Assembly: GCA_964421085.1 (NCBI GenBank)
Contig: CAYQVO010000050.1
Location: 1-20,409, forward strand
Length of the DNA stretch: 20,409 nt
From: CAYQVO01 sp964421085
Lineage (GTDB): Bacteria; Bdellovibrionota_C; UBA2361; CAYQVO01
Direction: 5' to 3'
The position numbers and the translations under genes were made by a program. This document shows positions 7,596 to 14,541 of the stretch, piece by piece (the first letter of the stretch is position 1; each line of letters opens with the position of its first letter). The notes under the pieces are model-generated. The model was not told the DNA's origin. It did not search any database and was given only the letters and a program-made list of their open reading frames with translations.

Positions 7596-8306
7596 CTACA
7601 CCGCGAACCTGTACCCGATACCCCGCACTGTTTCTATGAAATTCGCGTATGCTCCAAGCTTCTTTCTCAGGCCCACAATCTGAACATCGACGGATCTGTC
7701 GGTCACGGGGTATTTCTCTCCATGCACTGCTTCGATGATCTGGTCCCGGGTCATAACCTTCCCCCGGTTCGACATAAGCGTGTACAATATCCGGAATTCG
7801 GACAGGCCCAGATCGAGCGGTGCGCCGTCGGCCACCGCGGTGAACCGCTCTACATCCAGAGACAATCCTTCGTATTGAACTACATCCGATGTTCCCTTCA
7901 CCTGATCTGCCCTTCTCAGTACTGCATGCACCCGCGCAATCAGAACCGGCGCACTGAAAGGCTTTGTGACGTAATCATCAGCGCCCATATTGAGCGCTTT
8001 GACGATTTCCTGCTCGTCGTCCACCTGGCTTATCATGATCACAGGGAGAGATTTTACGGCAGGATCTGCTCTTATTGCCGCCAGCACGTCGAATCCGAGC
8101 ATGTCCGGAAGTTTTATATCCAGAAGTGCGACGTCGAACTGTTCCTTCTGGATTGCAGAAACAGCGTCTTCGCCTGTCGAGACGGAGACGGCTCTGAATC
8201 CATTCGCATCAAGAAGATTCGAAACAAGTGTAATCAGGTCCGGATCGTCTTCAACCAGCAGCACTGATACACTCTTCTTTCCAACAGCTTCGACGCCAAT
8301 ACTCAT
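7596..8306 (-). CDS. OmpR/PhoB-type response regulator
   Basis: 236-residue DNA-binding response regulator. The receiver domain (about 13-130) has the acidic pair in VEDDPD (Glu19, Asp20/21), phospho-acceptor Asp63 in LLDIKLPD, Ser93 and Lys115 in TKPF, so it should be phosphorylated normally. The winged-helix effector domain (about 145-236) contains LSEFRILYTLMSNRGKVMTRDQI and ends GIGYRFAV as in the Trans_reg_C family. The ATG at 8306 has AGGAG nine bases upstream; an ATG at 8330 is in frame, but the preferred start's ribosome site falls inside that extension. No histidine kinase is adjacent, so its partner is elsewhere. It is divergent from pepF with 63 bases between, and precedes the LivJ-like gene on the same strand. 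Confidence 0.92.
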   Translation of the reverse strand: MSIGVEAVGKKSVSVLLVEDDPDLITLVSNLLDANGFRAVSVSTGEDAVSAIQKEQFDVALLDIKLPDMLGFDVLAAIRADPAVKSLPVIMISQVDDEQEIVKALNMGADDYVTKPFSAPVLIARVHAVLRRADQVKGTSDVVQYEGLSLDVERFTAVADGAPLDLGLSEFRILYTLMSNRGKVMTRDQIIEAVHGEKYPVTDRSVDVQIVGLRKKLGAYANFIETVRGIGYRFAV

Positions 8307-8369
8307 ATCTCTTTTCTCCTGACGCCCCATATAGTACTACAGGTAAAGATATATCAGGGGTTTAATCAT

Positions 8370-10148
8370 ATGGCAAAAAGTCTTCCGGGCTGGAATCTCT
8401 CCGGTCTGTACAGTGGAATCGAGGATAAGCAGATAGACAGCGTGATGAAGCGGACCGAAAAATCCCTTCAGCACTTTGTGCGCGCCTGTCGAGGGTCCAT
8501 GAAGAAAATATCTTCTTCCGGGGATCGCCTCCGCCGTGCCTTCGAAGCGTATGAGGCGATACTCACCGATGTGGCAAAACCTGTGATCTATGCGCAGCTT
8601 CTTTTTGCAGAGAGCTGCTCGGATCCCCGCCGCGGCGCTTTTCTTCAGCGCATGAAGGCATGGCATACGAAGATGGAGAAATCGCTGCTTTTCTTCGAGC
8701 TGGAACTCCTGGAGCTTCCTGAACGGAAGCTTAAAGCGCTGTCGAAATCACCCGCTCTCAAAGCCTGCTCAAATTTCCTTCACCAGCTCGCGCTGACCAG
8801 ACCTCACAGGCTTTCCGAAAATGAAGAGCAGATTTTGAGCGATAAGGCCCTTACCGGCAGGGAGGCCTTCACCCGGCTGTTCGACCAGGAGCTTTCACAG
8901 AAACAGTTTATTGTGACTGAAAGGGGCGGAAAGAAGCGTCTTCCTGAGTCGGAGGTTCTCTCAATGCTGTACAGCCCTGTCCGAAGCCGGAGAAAAACAG
9001 GCGCAATGGCGCTTACAAACGGCCTGAAAGAGGAGGCGCCGCGCCTTGCGTTTATTTTCAATACGCTCGTCGAAGACAAGGCTGTCGAAGACAGGATCCG
9101 GAAGTTCACGTTCCCGGAACAGTCAAGGCATCTCGGCAATCAGATTGACCGGAAAATGGTCGATGCAATGGCTTCTGTTGTCGCATCGCATTACGGGCTG
9201 GTCCAGGACTTTTACAGATTCAAAAAGAAGCTCCTCAGAGTGGGAACGCTGTACGACTATGACCGGTATGCTCCCGTTGTCCGGTCTGAAAGATCGCTTT
9301 CTTTCAGCGAAGCCAGGCGTCTCGTTCTGGAGGCATTCACAAAATTCTCGCCGGAATACGGCAGAATAGGGCGGAAATTCTTCACATCGTCGTGGATTGA
9401 CGCCGCGAAGAGACCTGGAAAGCGGGGAGGGGCCTTCTGCTCGTTTGTGACTCCTGACAGAAATCCATACGTGTTCATGAATTTCAACGGCAATGTCCGG
9501 GACGTGTTCACCCTTGCTCACGAGCTTGGACACGGAATCCACGCATATCTGATGAGGTCGCAGAACTACCTTAATTACGATGTCCCGCTCACAGTCGCTG
9601 AGACGGCAAGCGTGTTTGCGGAAATGCTGCTCTTTGACCACCTTGCCGAAACCCTGACTTCGCGGAAAGAACTGCTTGCTCTTTATGTGAACAAAGTCGA
9701 GAGCATTTTTGCGACTGTTTTTCGTCAAATCTCGCTTTACCGTTTCGAGCAGGGGCTCCATAAGGCGCACGAAGAAAAGGGGGAGCTGATGGTGCCCGAG
9801 ATCAACGCGATATGGCGCAGGACACAGGTCGAGATGTTCGGAAACTCGATCACGCTGTCCGAAGGCTACGACTGGTGGTGGAGCTATATTCCCCACTTCA
9901 TACACTCTCCCTTTTACGTGTATGCGTACGCATATGGCGAGCTTCTTACGCTCTCGCTTTATGCAAAGCACAAAAAAGGAGAGCCGGGATTTGCGGAAAG
10001 GTACCTGGAACTCCTGAGCCTTGGTTCTTCGAAAAACCCCACGGGTCTCCTCGAGCCGTTTGGTGTTCAAATGGAGAAGAAAGCCTTCTGGGAGAACGGA
10101 GTCAAGCTGATAGCGGAAATGGTGGAGAAAACGCGGAGTCTGGTCTGA
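8370..10148 (+). CDS. pepF: Oligoendopeptidase F, M3 family zinc peptidase
   Basis: Cytoplasmic metallopeptidase that cuts short peptides, normal length at 592 residues. An N-terminal helical domain (about 1-200) precedes the M3 catalytic domain (about 205-585). The zinc site HExxH is TLAHELGHGIHAYL (His384, Glu385, His388), and the third ligand is probably Glu411 in LTVAETASVFAEM. The PYVFMNFNGNVRDVFTLAHE lead-in and the C-terminal YVYAYAYGELLTLSLY stretch are typical of PepF. No signal peptide is present. The ATG at 8370 follows AGGGG at about nine bases. Its TGA stop overlaps the apparent CTG start of the sirtuin gene, so the two are likely one transcript with coupled translation. Its role is presumably peptide recycling. 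Confidence 0.93.
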   Translation: MAKSLPGWNLSGLYSGIEDKQIDSVMKRTEKSLQHFVRACRGSMKKISSSGDRLRRAFEAYEAILTDVAKPVIYAQLLFAESCSDPRRGAFLQRMKAWHTKMEKSLLFFELELLELPERKLKALSKSPALKACSNFLHQLALTRPHRLSENEEQILSDKALTGREAFTRLFDQELSQKQFIVTERGGKKRLPESEVLSMLYSPVRSRRKTGAMALTNGLKEEAPRLAFIFNTLVEDKAVEDRIRKFTFPEQSRHLGNQIDRKMVDAMASVVASHYGLVQDFYRFKKKLLRVGTLYDYDRYAPVVRSERSLSFSEARRLVLEAFTKFSPEYGRIGRKFFTSSWIDAAKRPGKRGGAFCSFVTPDRNPYVFMNFNGNVRDVFTLAHELGHGIHAYLMRSQNYLNYDVPLTVAETASVFAEMLLFDHLAETLTSRKELLALYVNKVESIFATVFRQISLYRFEQGLHKAHEEKGELMVPEINAIWRRTQVEMFGNSITLSEGYDWWWSYIPHFIHSPFYVYAYAYGELLTLSLYAKHKKGEPGFAERYLELLSLGSSKNPTGLLEPFGVQMEKKAFWENGVKLIAEMVEKTRSLV

Positions 10149-10876
10149 AAGCGGCGCGGAAAAAGATCGTCGTTCTCACGGGAGCGGGGGTGAGCGCTGA
10201 AAGCGGGCTTGCGACTTTCAGAGGCAGCGACGGTCTGTGGGAAGGGCATCGTGTGGAAGACGTGGCAACTCCGGAAGCCTGGAAAAGAAACCCCGCGCTC
10301 GTGCTGGACTTTTACAACAAGCGAAGAAGAGGCCTTCTGGACGCGGGGCCGAACCGGGCTCATAGAGCGCTCGCAGAACTCGAAAAGGCCCATGATGTCG
10401 TCGTTATTACCCAGAACGTGGACGATCTGCATGAGAGAGGCGGATCGACGCACGTTGTGCACCTGCATGGAGAACTGCTCAAAGCGCGAAGCACACTGGA
10501 TCCGACGCTGGTGTACGATCTCAAAGGCAGCGACATTAATATAGGCGACAAGTGCGAAAGGGGATCGCAGCTCAGGCCTCATATTGTCTGGTTCGGAGAG
10601 GCGGTACCCTTGATGGACACCGCTGCAGCTCACGCTGCTGAAGCTGATATTCTCATTGTTGCAGGCACTTCACTCGTCGTTTATCCCGCTGCGGGCCTTA
10701 TCGAATACGTGCCCGAAGAATCACCCGTGTTTGTCGTCGATCCCGGAAGACCCGCCGTTCCATCGAGGGCAGCAGTGGAGTATATAGAGGAGAGAGCATC
10801 AGCCGGTGTCCCGCCGCTGGTGGAGCGGCTGATGTCAGACAGGATCGATGGTGGAAATGAATGGAAGAACGCATAA
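10145..10876 (+). CDS. cobB: NAD-dependent protein deacylase, class III sirtuin, CTG start
   Basis: Sir2-family enzyme that removes acyl groups from lysines using NAD. With a CTG start the protein has 243 residues. The NAD site GAGVSAESGLATFRG spans 13-27, TQNVDDLHERGG lies at 89-100 and catalytic His108 is in HLHG. Tyr57 and Arg60 in FYNKRR match the Tyr-x-x-Arg pair that binds acidic acyl groups in CobB/SIRT5-type enzymes, so desuccinylase-type activity is likely. Only one cysteine (Cys137, DKCERGSQLRPHIVWFGE) remains of the four zinc ligands seen in many sirtuins. No ATG, GTG or TTG is available: upstream in frame the first is at 9812 deep inside pepF, and the next downstream GTG would remove the NAD site. 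CTG at 10145 shares bases with the pepF TGA (CTGA) and has GGAG six bases before it. An ATG-to-CTG mutation or sequence error is the alternative. Confidence 0.88.
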   Translation: MKAARKKIVVLTGAGVSAESGLATFRGSDGLWEGHRVEDVATPEAWKRNPALVLDFYNKRRRGLLDAGPNRAHRALAELEKAHDVVVITQNVDDLHERGGSTHVVHLHGELLKARSTLDPTLVYDLKGSDINIGDKCERGSQLRPHIVWFGEAVPLMDTAAAHAAEADILIVAGTSLVVYPAAGLIEYVPEESPVFVVDPGRPAVPSRAAVEYIEERASAGVPPLVERLMSDRIDGGNEWKNA

Positions 10877-11121
10877 AGGCTCTTGAATCGGAGATACAGG
10901 AACTGAAAAACAGAAACGCCAGGGTGGAAGTCGACAAGGCGTGGGAAGTGAGCAATTGCAGGAAGCTGTCTATATGCCTCCTGACTTATATCATCACCAT
11001 GATTGTTTTCGTGATTATCGGTGTGCGTGATTTTTATCTGACCGCGCTGATTCCAACTGTCGGTTATTATCTCTCGACTTTGTCTCTGCCCTTCATCAAA
11101 AAACGGTGGGCCGCAAAGTAA
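10861..11121 (+). CDS. Small membrane protein with N-terminal coiled coil
   Basis: 86 residues. Residues 1-27 form a charged heptad-like helix (MEERIKALESEIQELKNRN), followed by the motif KAWEVS and a basic spot. Two hydrophobic segments follow (about 35-54 and 60-77), and it ends in a basic tail (FIKKRWAAK). The plan, including DKAWE and the ending LSTLSLPFIKKRW, matches a widespread family of small uncharacterised bacterial membrane proteins that I recognise but cannot name. The ATG overlaps the sirtuin end by 16 bases and is preceded by GGTGG, so it is the third member of the pepF-sirtuin operon. Its 3' end overlaps the opposing gene by 55 bases. Function unknown. Confidence 0.75.
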   Translation: MEERIKALESEIQELKNRNARVEVDKAWEVSNCRKLSICLLTYIITMIVFVIIGVRDFYLTALIPTVGYYLSTLSLPFIKKRWAAK

Positions 11122-11765
11122 AAAGCGACAAGGATGAACAGCACGCCGGTTGCCCGTACCGCAGCAGGGACGGGATCCCGCGACTCGGAAGTTTCAGCAG
11201 CAGCTGCTGCAGGGAGCGGGTCAGTCAGGGAAACAGATGAGAGAATCTTTTCCAGCAGAGGCCTGCTGCTTTCGTAATTCTCCGCTGCATCGATAAATGT
11301 GAATACAATCTCTTTGTCAGGAAGAAAGACAGAAGCGACATGGCTTCTTATCTCTGTCCCGTTTCTTGAGTAGTCAATCACCATAAAGAACGTGTCCCGG
11401 CCGGCCAGCTTCACCGTTCCTGCCTCTGCCTTTTCCCCGGAAATTCCGACTTTCGAATAGCTGTCAAGAGTTCTTTTGGCGAACGCGGCAGCGTCAGCGG
11501 GCACAGTTCGATCGGGGGGGAGCACAATGATATTGAAGGAAGGATATCCTCCAGCCCTGGCCCCCAGAACAACCTCGACGAACTGTTCCGCTGAAGGGAC
11601 GATCTCGAACTCGCGGGGCACTTCAATCGAGACCGCCGCCCCTTTGAAGATCTCTCCTGCAAACGCCTGTAAAATCGGCAGAAAAGGCAGGTTTTCCACA
11701 AGGATGAGAAGCAGCGCCAGGGAAGGCAGAAGCGCGCGCCGCCGCAATGGAAAGGTATTATGCAT
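11067..11765 (-). CDS. Exported, C-terminally membrane-anchored PsbP/DUF1795-like protein
   Basis: 232 residues. A signal peptide (about 8-36, exit near AFAG-EIF) leads into a domain of about 135 residues, with VSIEVPREFEIVPSAEQF, then a SFNIIVLPP strand and later GRDTFFMVIDYSRNGTEIR, EIVFTF and LLEKILSSVSL. This order resembles the small PsbP-like/DUF1795 fold found in many exported bacterial proteins of unknown role. An alanine-rich linker (about 183-205) and a transmembrane helix (about 207-226, TGVLFILVAFYFAAHRF) follow, with a basic cytoplasmic tail. The domain should therefore face the periplasm. The ATG at 11765 lacks a clear ribosome site. The last 18 codons and the stop overlap the opposing 86-residue gene tail-to-tail. 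No function can be assigned. Confidence 0.65.
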   Translation of the reverse strand: MHNTFPLRRRALLPSLALLLILVENLPFLPILQAFAGEIFKGAAVSIEVPREFEIVPSAEQFVEVVLGARAGGYPSFNIIVLPPDRTVPADAAAFAKRTLDSYSKVGISGEKAEAGTVKLAGRDTFFMVIDYSRNGTEIRSHVASVFLPDKEIVFTFIDAAENYESSRPLLEKILSSVSLTDPLPAAAAAETSESRDPVPAAVRATGVLFILVAFYFAAHRFLMKGRDKVER

Positions 11766-11831
11766 GTCACGATACCCGATTTTTCCCTGAAATTAGCGCG
11801 AAAAAACGAAGAGCTCCATACATTTTTAATA

Positions 11832-11860
11832 TTGATCTACGGCACGCATCTTTCTATATT
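11832..11860 (+). promoter_or_regulatory. Sigma-70-type promoter for the HU-like gene
   Basis: TTGATC (four of six to the -35 consensus), 17 bases, then TATATT (five of six to the -10). The start point would be near 11867, giving a leader of about 128 bases before the ATG at 11995. It lies just outside the start of the divergent exported-protein gene. Confidence 0.5.
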
Positions 11861-11883
11861 CGGGAAGAACTCGCCGGATCAGG

Positions 11884-11912
11884 CGGGTTTGAGCCCGTTT
11901 TTTGGGCGTTTC
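11884..11912 (+). promoter_or_regulatory. Terminator-like hairpin pair in the HU-gene leader (possible attenuator)
   Basis: CGGG (11884-11887) can pair with CCCG (11894-11897), directly followed by six T (11898-11903), as in an intrinsic terminator. GCCC (11893-11896) can instead pair with GGGC (11904-11907), with the T run in its loop. The two hairpins share the CCC segment and exclude each other, the layout of an attenuator. Stems are only four to five pairs, so this is a suggestion. It lies 20-40 bases after the predicted start point. Confidence 0.35.
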
Positions 11913-11959
11913 TGCAAGCCGGCCTGGCGGTCAGACTTTCAGGTCAGGATGCGAATTTA

Positions 11960-11969
11960 GGACATGTCC
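11960..11969. repeat. Perfect 10-base palindrome GGACATGTCC upstream of the HU-like gene
   Basis: A self-complementary decamer followed by CTGTTTATTTTG and then the ribosome site. It could be an operator for a dimeric regulator. It also resembles half of the large palindrome at 17428-17494: both contain GGAC followed within a few bases by GT[T/C]CCTGTTT, so it may be a degenerate copy of the same dispersed repeat. Confidence 0.35.
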
Positions 11970-11994
11970 CTGTTTATTTTGTGGAGAGTTATCC

Positions 11995-12474
11995 ATGGCA
12001 AAGAAGCCGATGAAGAAAGTTGCTAAGAAACCAGCTGCGAAAGCGGCTCCGAAGAAGGCTAAAATTACGACAAAGGCCAAGCCTGCTGTGAAGGCAGCAA
12101 AGCCGGCGCCGAGGAAGGTTGCGGTCGAGAAGCCGGCTCCCGCCCCCATTCAGAAGTGGAAGGTTGCGGTCAAGCCGAAAAACTGCACAACTTTGAGCTA
12201 CACACAGAGTGAGTTTTTCGAGAACATCAAGGGATTCTGCGGTCTCCGCAAGCGAGCTGAGGCCAAACTGGTGTGTGAAGATATTTCACGCTTCATCAAG
12301 GATTCCCTGAAGAAGGGTTACAAGATTCCTCTGATGGGACTGGGCAAGCTTTATGTCCGTCAGTCAAAGGCCCGCACTGGCCGCAATCCTGCGACTGGTG
12401 AGACGATCCAGATTCCCGCAAGGAAGAGGGTTCGCTTCGTAGCCACAAAGGCTCTCAAGGACGCTGTACTCTAA
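11995..12474 (+). CDS. HU/IHF-family DNA-binding protein with histone H1-like lysine-rich tail
   Basis: 159 residues. Residues 1-57 are a low-complexity tail of Lys, Ala and Pro (18 lysines in the first 56), built from AKKP/KAAPKKA-type units like histone H1 and AlgP-type tails. Residues about 64-159 are an HU fold: SEFFENIKGFCGLRKRAEA, then IPLMGLGKLYVRQ, and the DNA-intercalating arm RTGRNPATGETIQIPARK with Pro132. Tail-bearing HU proteins compact or bridge DNA; the tail would add non-specific binding and many acylation sites. The ATG at 11995 has GGAG nine bases upstream; an upstream extension from 11902 is unlike any HU. It has its own promoter candidate upstream and a terminator at 12523, so it is probably monocistronic and well expressed. 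Two cysteines in the HU core are uncommon. Confidence 0.92.
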   Translation: MAKKPMKKVAKKPAAKAAPKKAKITTKAKPAVKAAKPAPRKVAVEKPAPAPIQKWKVAVKPKNCTTLSYTQSEFFENIKGFCGLRKRAEAKLVCEDISRFIKDSLKKGYKIPLMGLGKLYVRQSKARTGRNPATGETIQIPARKRVRFVATKALKDAVL

Positions 12475-12476
12475 GT

Positions 12477-12503
12477 TCGAGCCGTTGATTCAAACGGCCT
12501 CGA
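12477..12503 (+). other. Hairpin directly after the HU-like gene
   Basis: TCGAG-CCGTT and AACGG-CCTCGA pair across a six-base loop with a single bulged base, starting three bases after the stop codon. It is followed by an A-rich stretch, not a T run, so it is more likely a 3' stability stem than a terminator by itself. On the minus strand it would be preceded by T-rich sequence. Confidence 0.45.
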
Positions 12504-12522
12504 TAAAATTAAAGGCAAAATT

Positions 12523-12562
12523 AAAGGCGGAGGCTTTCTATCGAAGGTTTCCGCCTTTTCTG
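12523..12562 (+). terminator. Intrinsic terminator of the HU-like gene
   Basis: AAAGGCGGA (12523-12531) pairs with TCCGCCTTT (12550-12558), and the interior extends the stem (CTTTC with GAAGG around TATC). The distal side ends in TTTTC. It lies about 50 bases after the HU-like stop codon and no gene intervenes. Confidence 0.75.
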
Positions 12563-12702
12563 CTTCCAGAGCGTGAACTGCTCTTTCCCCCGAACTCCTT
12601 GTTTTTCCAGTTAAATATAAGCCCTCCAGCCTGAAACTTTTTTCCGCCCTGCAGACTCTAAATCTAAGAGCTGGAGTTTTTTCAACCGGGACCATCTCGC
12701 TT

Positions 12703-13152
12703 ATGAACGAGGAAAATAAACAGTCTGAGAATGTGGCGGAGCCTTCGGGAAAACCAGACTCGAAGACCGTGACTGAGCGCCAGGCGCCATCGGCAGAACT
12801 CACCGCAGCTGCTGTTGGAAGGATGCTTGGACTTGCGACAGTGGCGGACATTAATCTTGTAGAGGCTAAAATCGATCTGCTTTCAAGCAAGCTCAACCAG
12901 CTGGTGGTCAAGGTGGAGAAGCTGCTGGGCTCGATTCAGAAAGGTCCAACCGGCGCAGACCTCGAGCGAATTGACGTTCAAATAGGTTCTCTGAAGGCGG
13001 CAATGCTTGAGTTCGTGGCAAAGAATTCGGGATCTGGAAATGAAACAGGACCGCGCCTTCACGAGGTGAGAAAGCAGCCCGAACCTTCCAAAACTGCCGA
13101 GGAAAAACCTGTGAGCAGGAAGAAAATAACTATGAGTTCTTTGGATACCTGA
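12703..13152 (+). CDS. Small coiled-coil protein of unknown function
   Basis: 149 residues, cytoplasmic, no signal or membrane segment. Residues 1-28 are polar and probably disordered. Residues about 30-105 are two amphipathic helices with heptad spacing (VEAKIDLLSSKLNQLVVKVE, and LERIDVQIGSLKAAMLEFV), resembling in style phasin or scaffold coiled coils but not matching any family I can name. Residues 106-149 are again charged and disordered, with a basic patch SRKK near the end. No strong ribosome site precedes the ATG at 12703, although the frame has normal codon use. It ends 22 bases before the PHP-like gene, so the two are probably one operon and may act together. A role in scaffolding or polymer-granule binding is speculation. 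Confidence 0.6.
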   Translation: MNEENKQSENVAEPSGKPDSKTVTERQAPSAELTAAAVGRMLGLATVADINLVEAKIDLLSSKLNQLVVKVEKLLGSIQKGPTGADLERIDVQIGSLKAAMLEFVAKNSGSGNETGPRLHEVRKQPEPSKTAEEKPVSRKKITMSSLDT

Positions 13153-13174
13153 GTAATAAAGAGGAGACGGTACT

Positions 13175-13966
13175 ATGGCCGCGCAGGGAAACAGCAAGTC
13201 GTCACTGAAATCAAGCCTTACGGTAGAAAGGATAAGCGAGCGAGCGCCTTTGCAGAAAGGCCTTCGCGGCCAGATTGAGAAAACCAGATCTACCAGACGA
13301 AAAAGTTACACCCTGGATCTCCGGATTCACAGTCCAGCTTCGCTGGGATACTTCAAGGTAAAAGAACTCGACACAGCCCCCGCACTGGTGCGTCTGGCCA
13401 AAGTTAAAGGGCTTGATGTAATAGCGATTACCGATTTCTTCAGCACTGCGTTCGTCGACAAGATGACGGAAGCTGCCGCGAATTCACCGATCACCGTGCT
13501 GCCCGGAGTCAATCTGAGATGCACGCTCGGCCCGTGCAATGATGTAGTCGTTACGTGCGTGTTTCCGGAGAAGACCCCTGCTGCCCACATAAATGGTATG
13601 TTGACGGCACTTGGTGTGCCGGGGAATGCGGCAGTGGGGAAGAACTATACGTTGTCGCTGCCTTTCAAAGATATTCTTCGAACCATCGAAGAATATAGCG
13701 GTGTCGTTTTTTCGAGCCGCATGGACAAGACACCTCAGCAGATGCATGTCATACCAATGCTGGTGGAAGAGTATGGATTCCGGGCATTCGATCTTGCCTA
13801 TGCTGAGTCAGTCGATTACTTCAAGCAGCGATGGCCGAAGATCAAATTCACCTTCTTCAGCTTCTCAAACGCCAGGGCGCTTGCCCAGGTCGGAAGCCGC
13901 ATGGCCAAAGTCAAAATGCTCGCCCCGGGGTTCCAGGGGATCAAAGAGCTTGTGACTCGGGAATGA
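13175..13966 (+). CDS. PHP-family protein with degenerate metal site (probable pseudoenzyme)
   Basis: 263 residues. After a basic, disordered N-terminus (1-43) the sequence follows the PHP phosphoesterase layout: LDLRIHSPASLGYF at 47-60, a helix ending LVRLAKVKGLDVIAITDFFS at 71-90, then ITVLPGVNLRC at 106-116. In active PHP proteins these would read DLHxHS, TDH and GxE. Here the first His is Arg50, the TDH His is Phe88 and the Glu is Asn113. Later positions that normally supply His or Asp read VVFSSRMD and FFSFSNARALAQVG. Only His52 and Asp87 remain, so metal binding and catalysis look lost, while the fold's hydrophobic pattern is kept. The start is well supported by GAGGAG eight bases before the ATG. 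Likely co-transcribed with the coiled-coil gene upstream. A binding or regulatory role is inferred. Confidence 0.72.
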   Translation: MAAQGNSKSSLKSSLTVERISERAPLQKGLRGQIEKTRSTRRKSYTLDLRIHSPASLGYFKVKELDTAPALVRLAKVKGLDVIAITDFFSTAFVDKMTEAAANSPITVLPGVNLRCTLGPCNDVVVTCVFPEKTPAAHINGMLTALGVPGNAAVGKNYTLSLPFKDILRTIEEYSGVVFSSRMDKTPQQMHVIPMLVEEYGFRAFDLAYAESVDYFKQRWPKIKFTFFSFSNARALAQVGSRMAKVKMLAPGFQGIKELVTRE

Positions 13967-14057
13967 TTTAAAAGCACTCTTCCAGGGTATCTTATCCGAG
14001 ACTGGGAAATTGGGCGGCATTGCATTCTCTGCGGCCCCCGGGTTAGAACATAACCTC

Positions 14058-14540
14058 ATGGTAACCGTACTGTTCTGGATACTTGCAGTTGTTCTCGTAA
14101 TAATCGGGTTTGCCGGAACTGTTCTACCAGCCCTGCCAGGGGCGCCGCTGGTTTTTCTTGGCCTCTTTGTGGCTGCCTGGGGCGATTCGTTTCAGCATGT
14201 GGGGTGGCCTACGCTGGTTGTTCTGGGTGTTTTGACCGCATTCGTGCTGATTGTCGATTTGGTCGCCACGGCGATGGGGGCGAAAAGGGTGGGGGCAAGC
14301 AGGCTTGCGATTCTCGGCGCAGCTATTGGAACCCTGATTGGCATCTTTTTTGCCCTTCCTGGAATCATTCTCGGCCCGTTTATCGGCGCCACGGCGGGAG
14401 AATACCTCGCCCGCGCCCGCCTGGGAGATGCAACCAAAGTGGGTCTTGGAACATGGATTGGGCTTCTGATTGGCACTATTTTGAAGCTGACAATCCTCTT
14501 CATCATGGCAGGGATATTCATCACGGCCTGGTTTTTCTGA
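14058..14540 (+). CDS. DUF456 family membrane protein
   Basis: 160 residues with about four hydrophobic segments and the glycine-rich pattern of DUF456: IIGFAGTVLPALPGAPLVFLG near the N-terminus, VDLVATAMGAKRVGASRLAILGAA in the middle, and FFALPGIILGPFIGATAGEY followed by GLGTWIGLLIGTILKL. An inner-membrane protein of unknown role, sometimes suggested to be transporter-like. The ATG at 14058 places the first membrane helix directly at the N-terminus, as in relatives; a TTG at 14010 would add 16 unrelated residues. The ribosome site is weak. It follows the PHP-like gene by 91 bases on the same strand. Confidence 0.85.
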   Translation: MVTVLFWILAVVLVIIGFAGTVLPALPGAPLVFLGLFVAAWGDSFQHVGWPTLVVLGVLTAFVLIVDLVATAMGAKRVGASRLAILGAAIGTLIGIFFALPGIILGPFIGATAGEYLARARLGDATKVGLGTWIGLLIGTILKLTILFIMAGIFITAWFF

Positions 14541-14541
14541 T

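Noticed and set aside
7539..8267. Long plus-strand open frame opposite the response regulator
   Set aside because: The minus strand has full receiver and winged-helix motifs; the plus-strand product is rich in Cys, His and Arg with no family features, typical of an antisense shadow.
9812..10876. A 354-residue protein starting at ATG 9812 that would fuse 111 extra residues to the sirtuin
   Set aside because: The extra part is an out-of-frame reading of pepF with no similarity to any sirtuin N-terminus; pepF itself is intact there.
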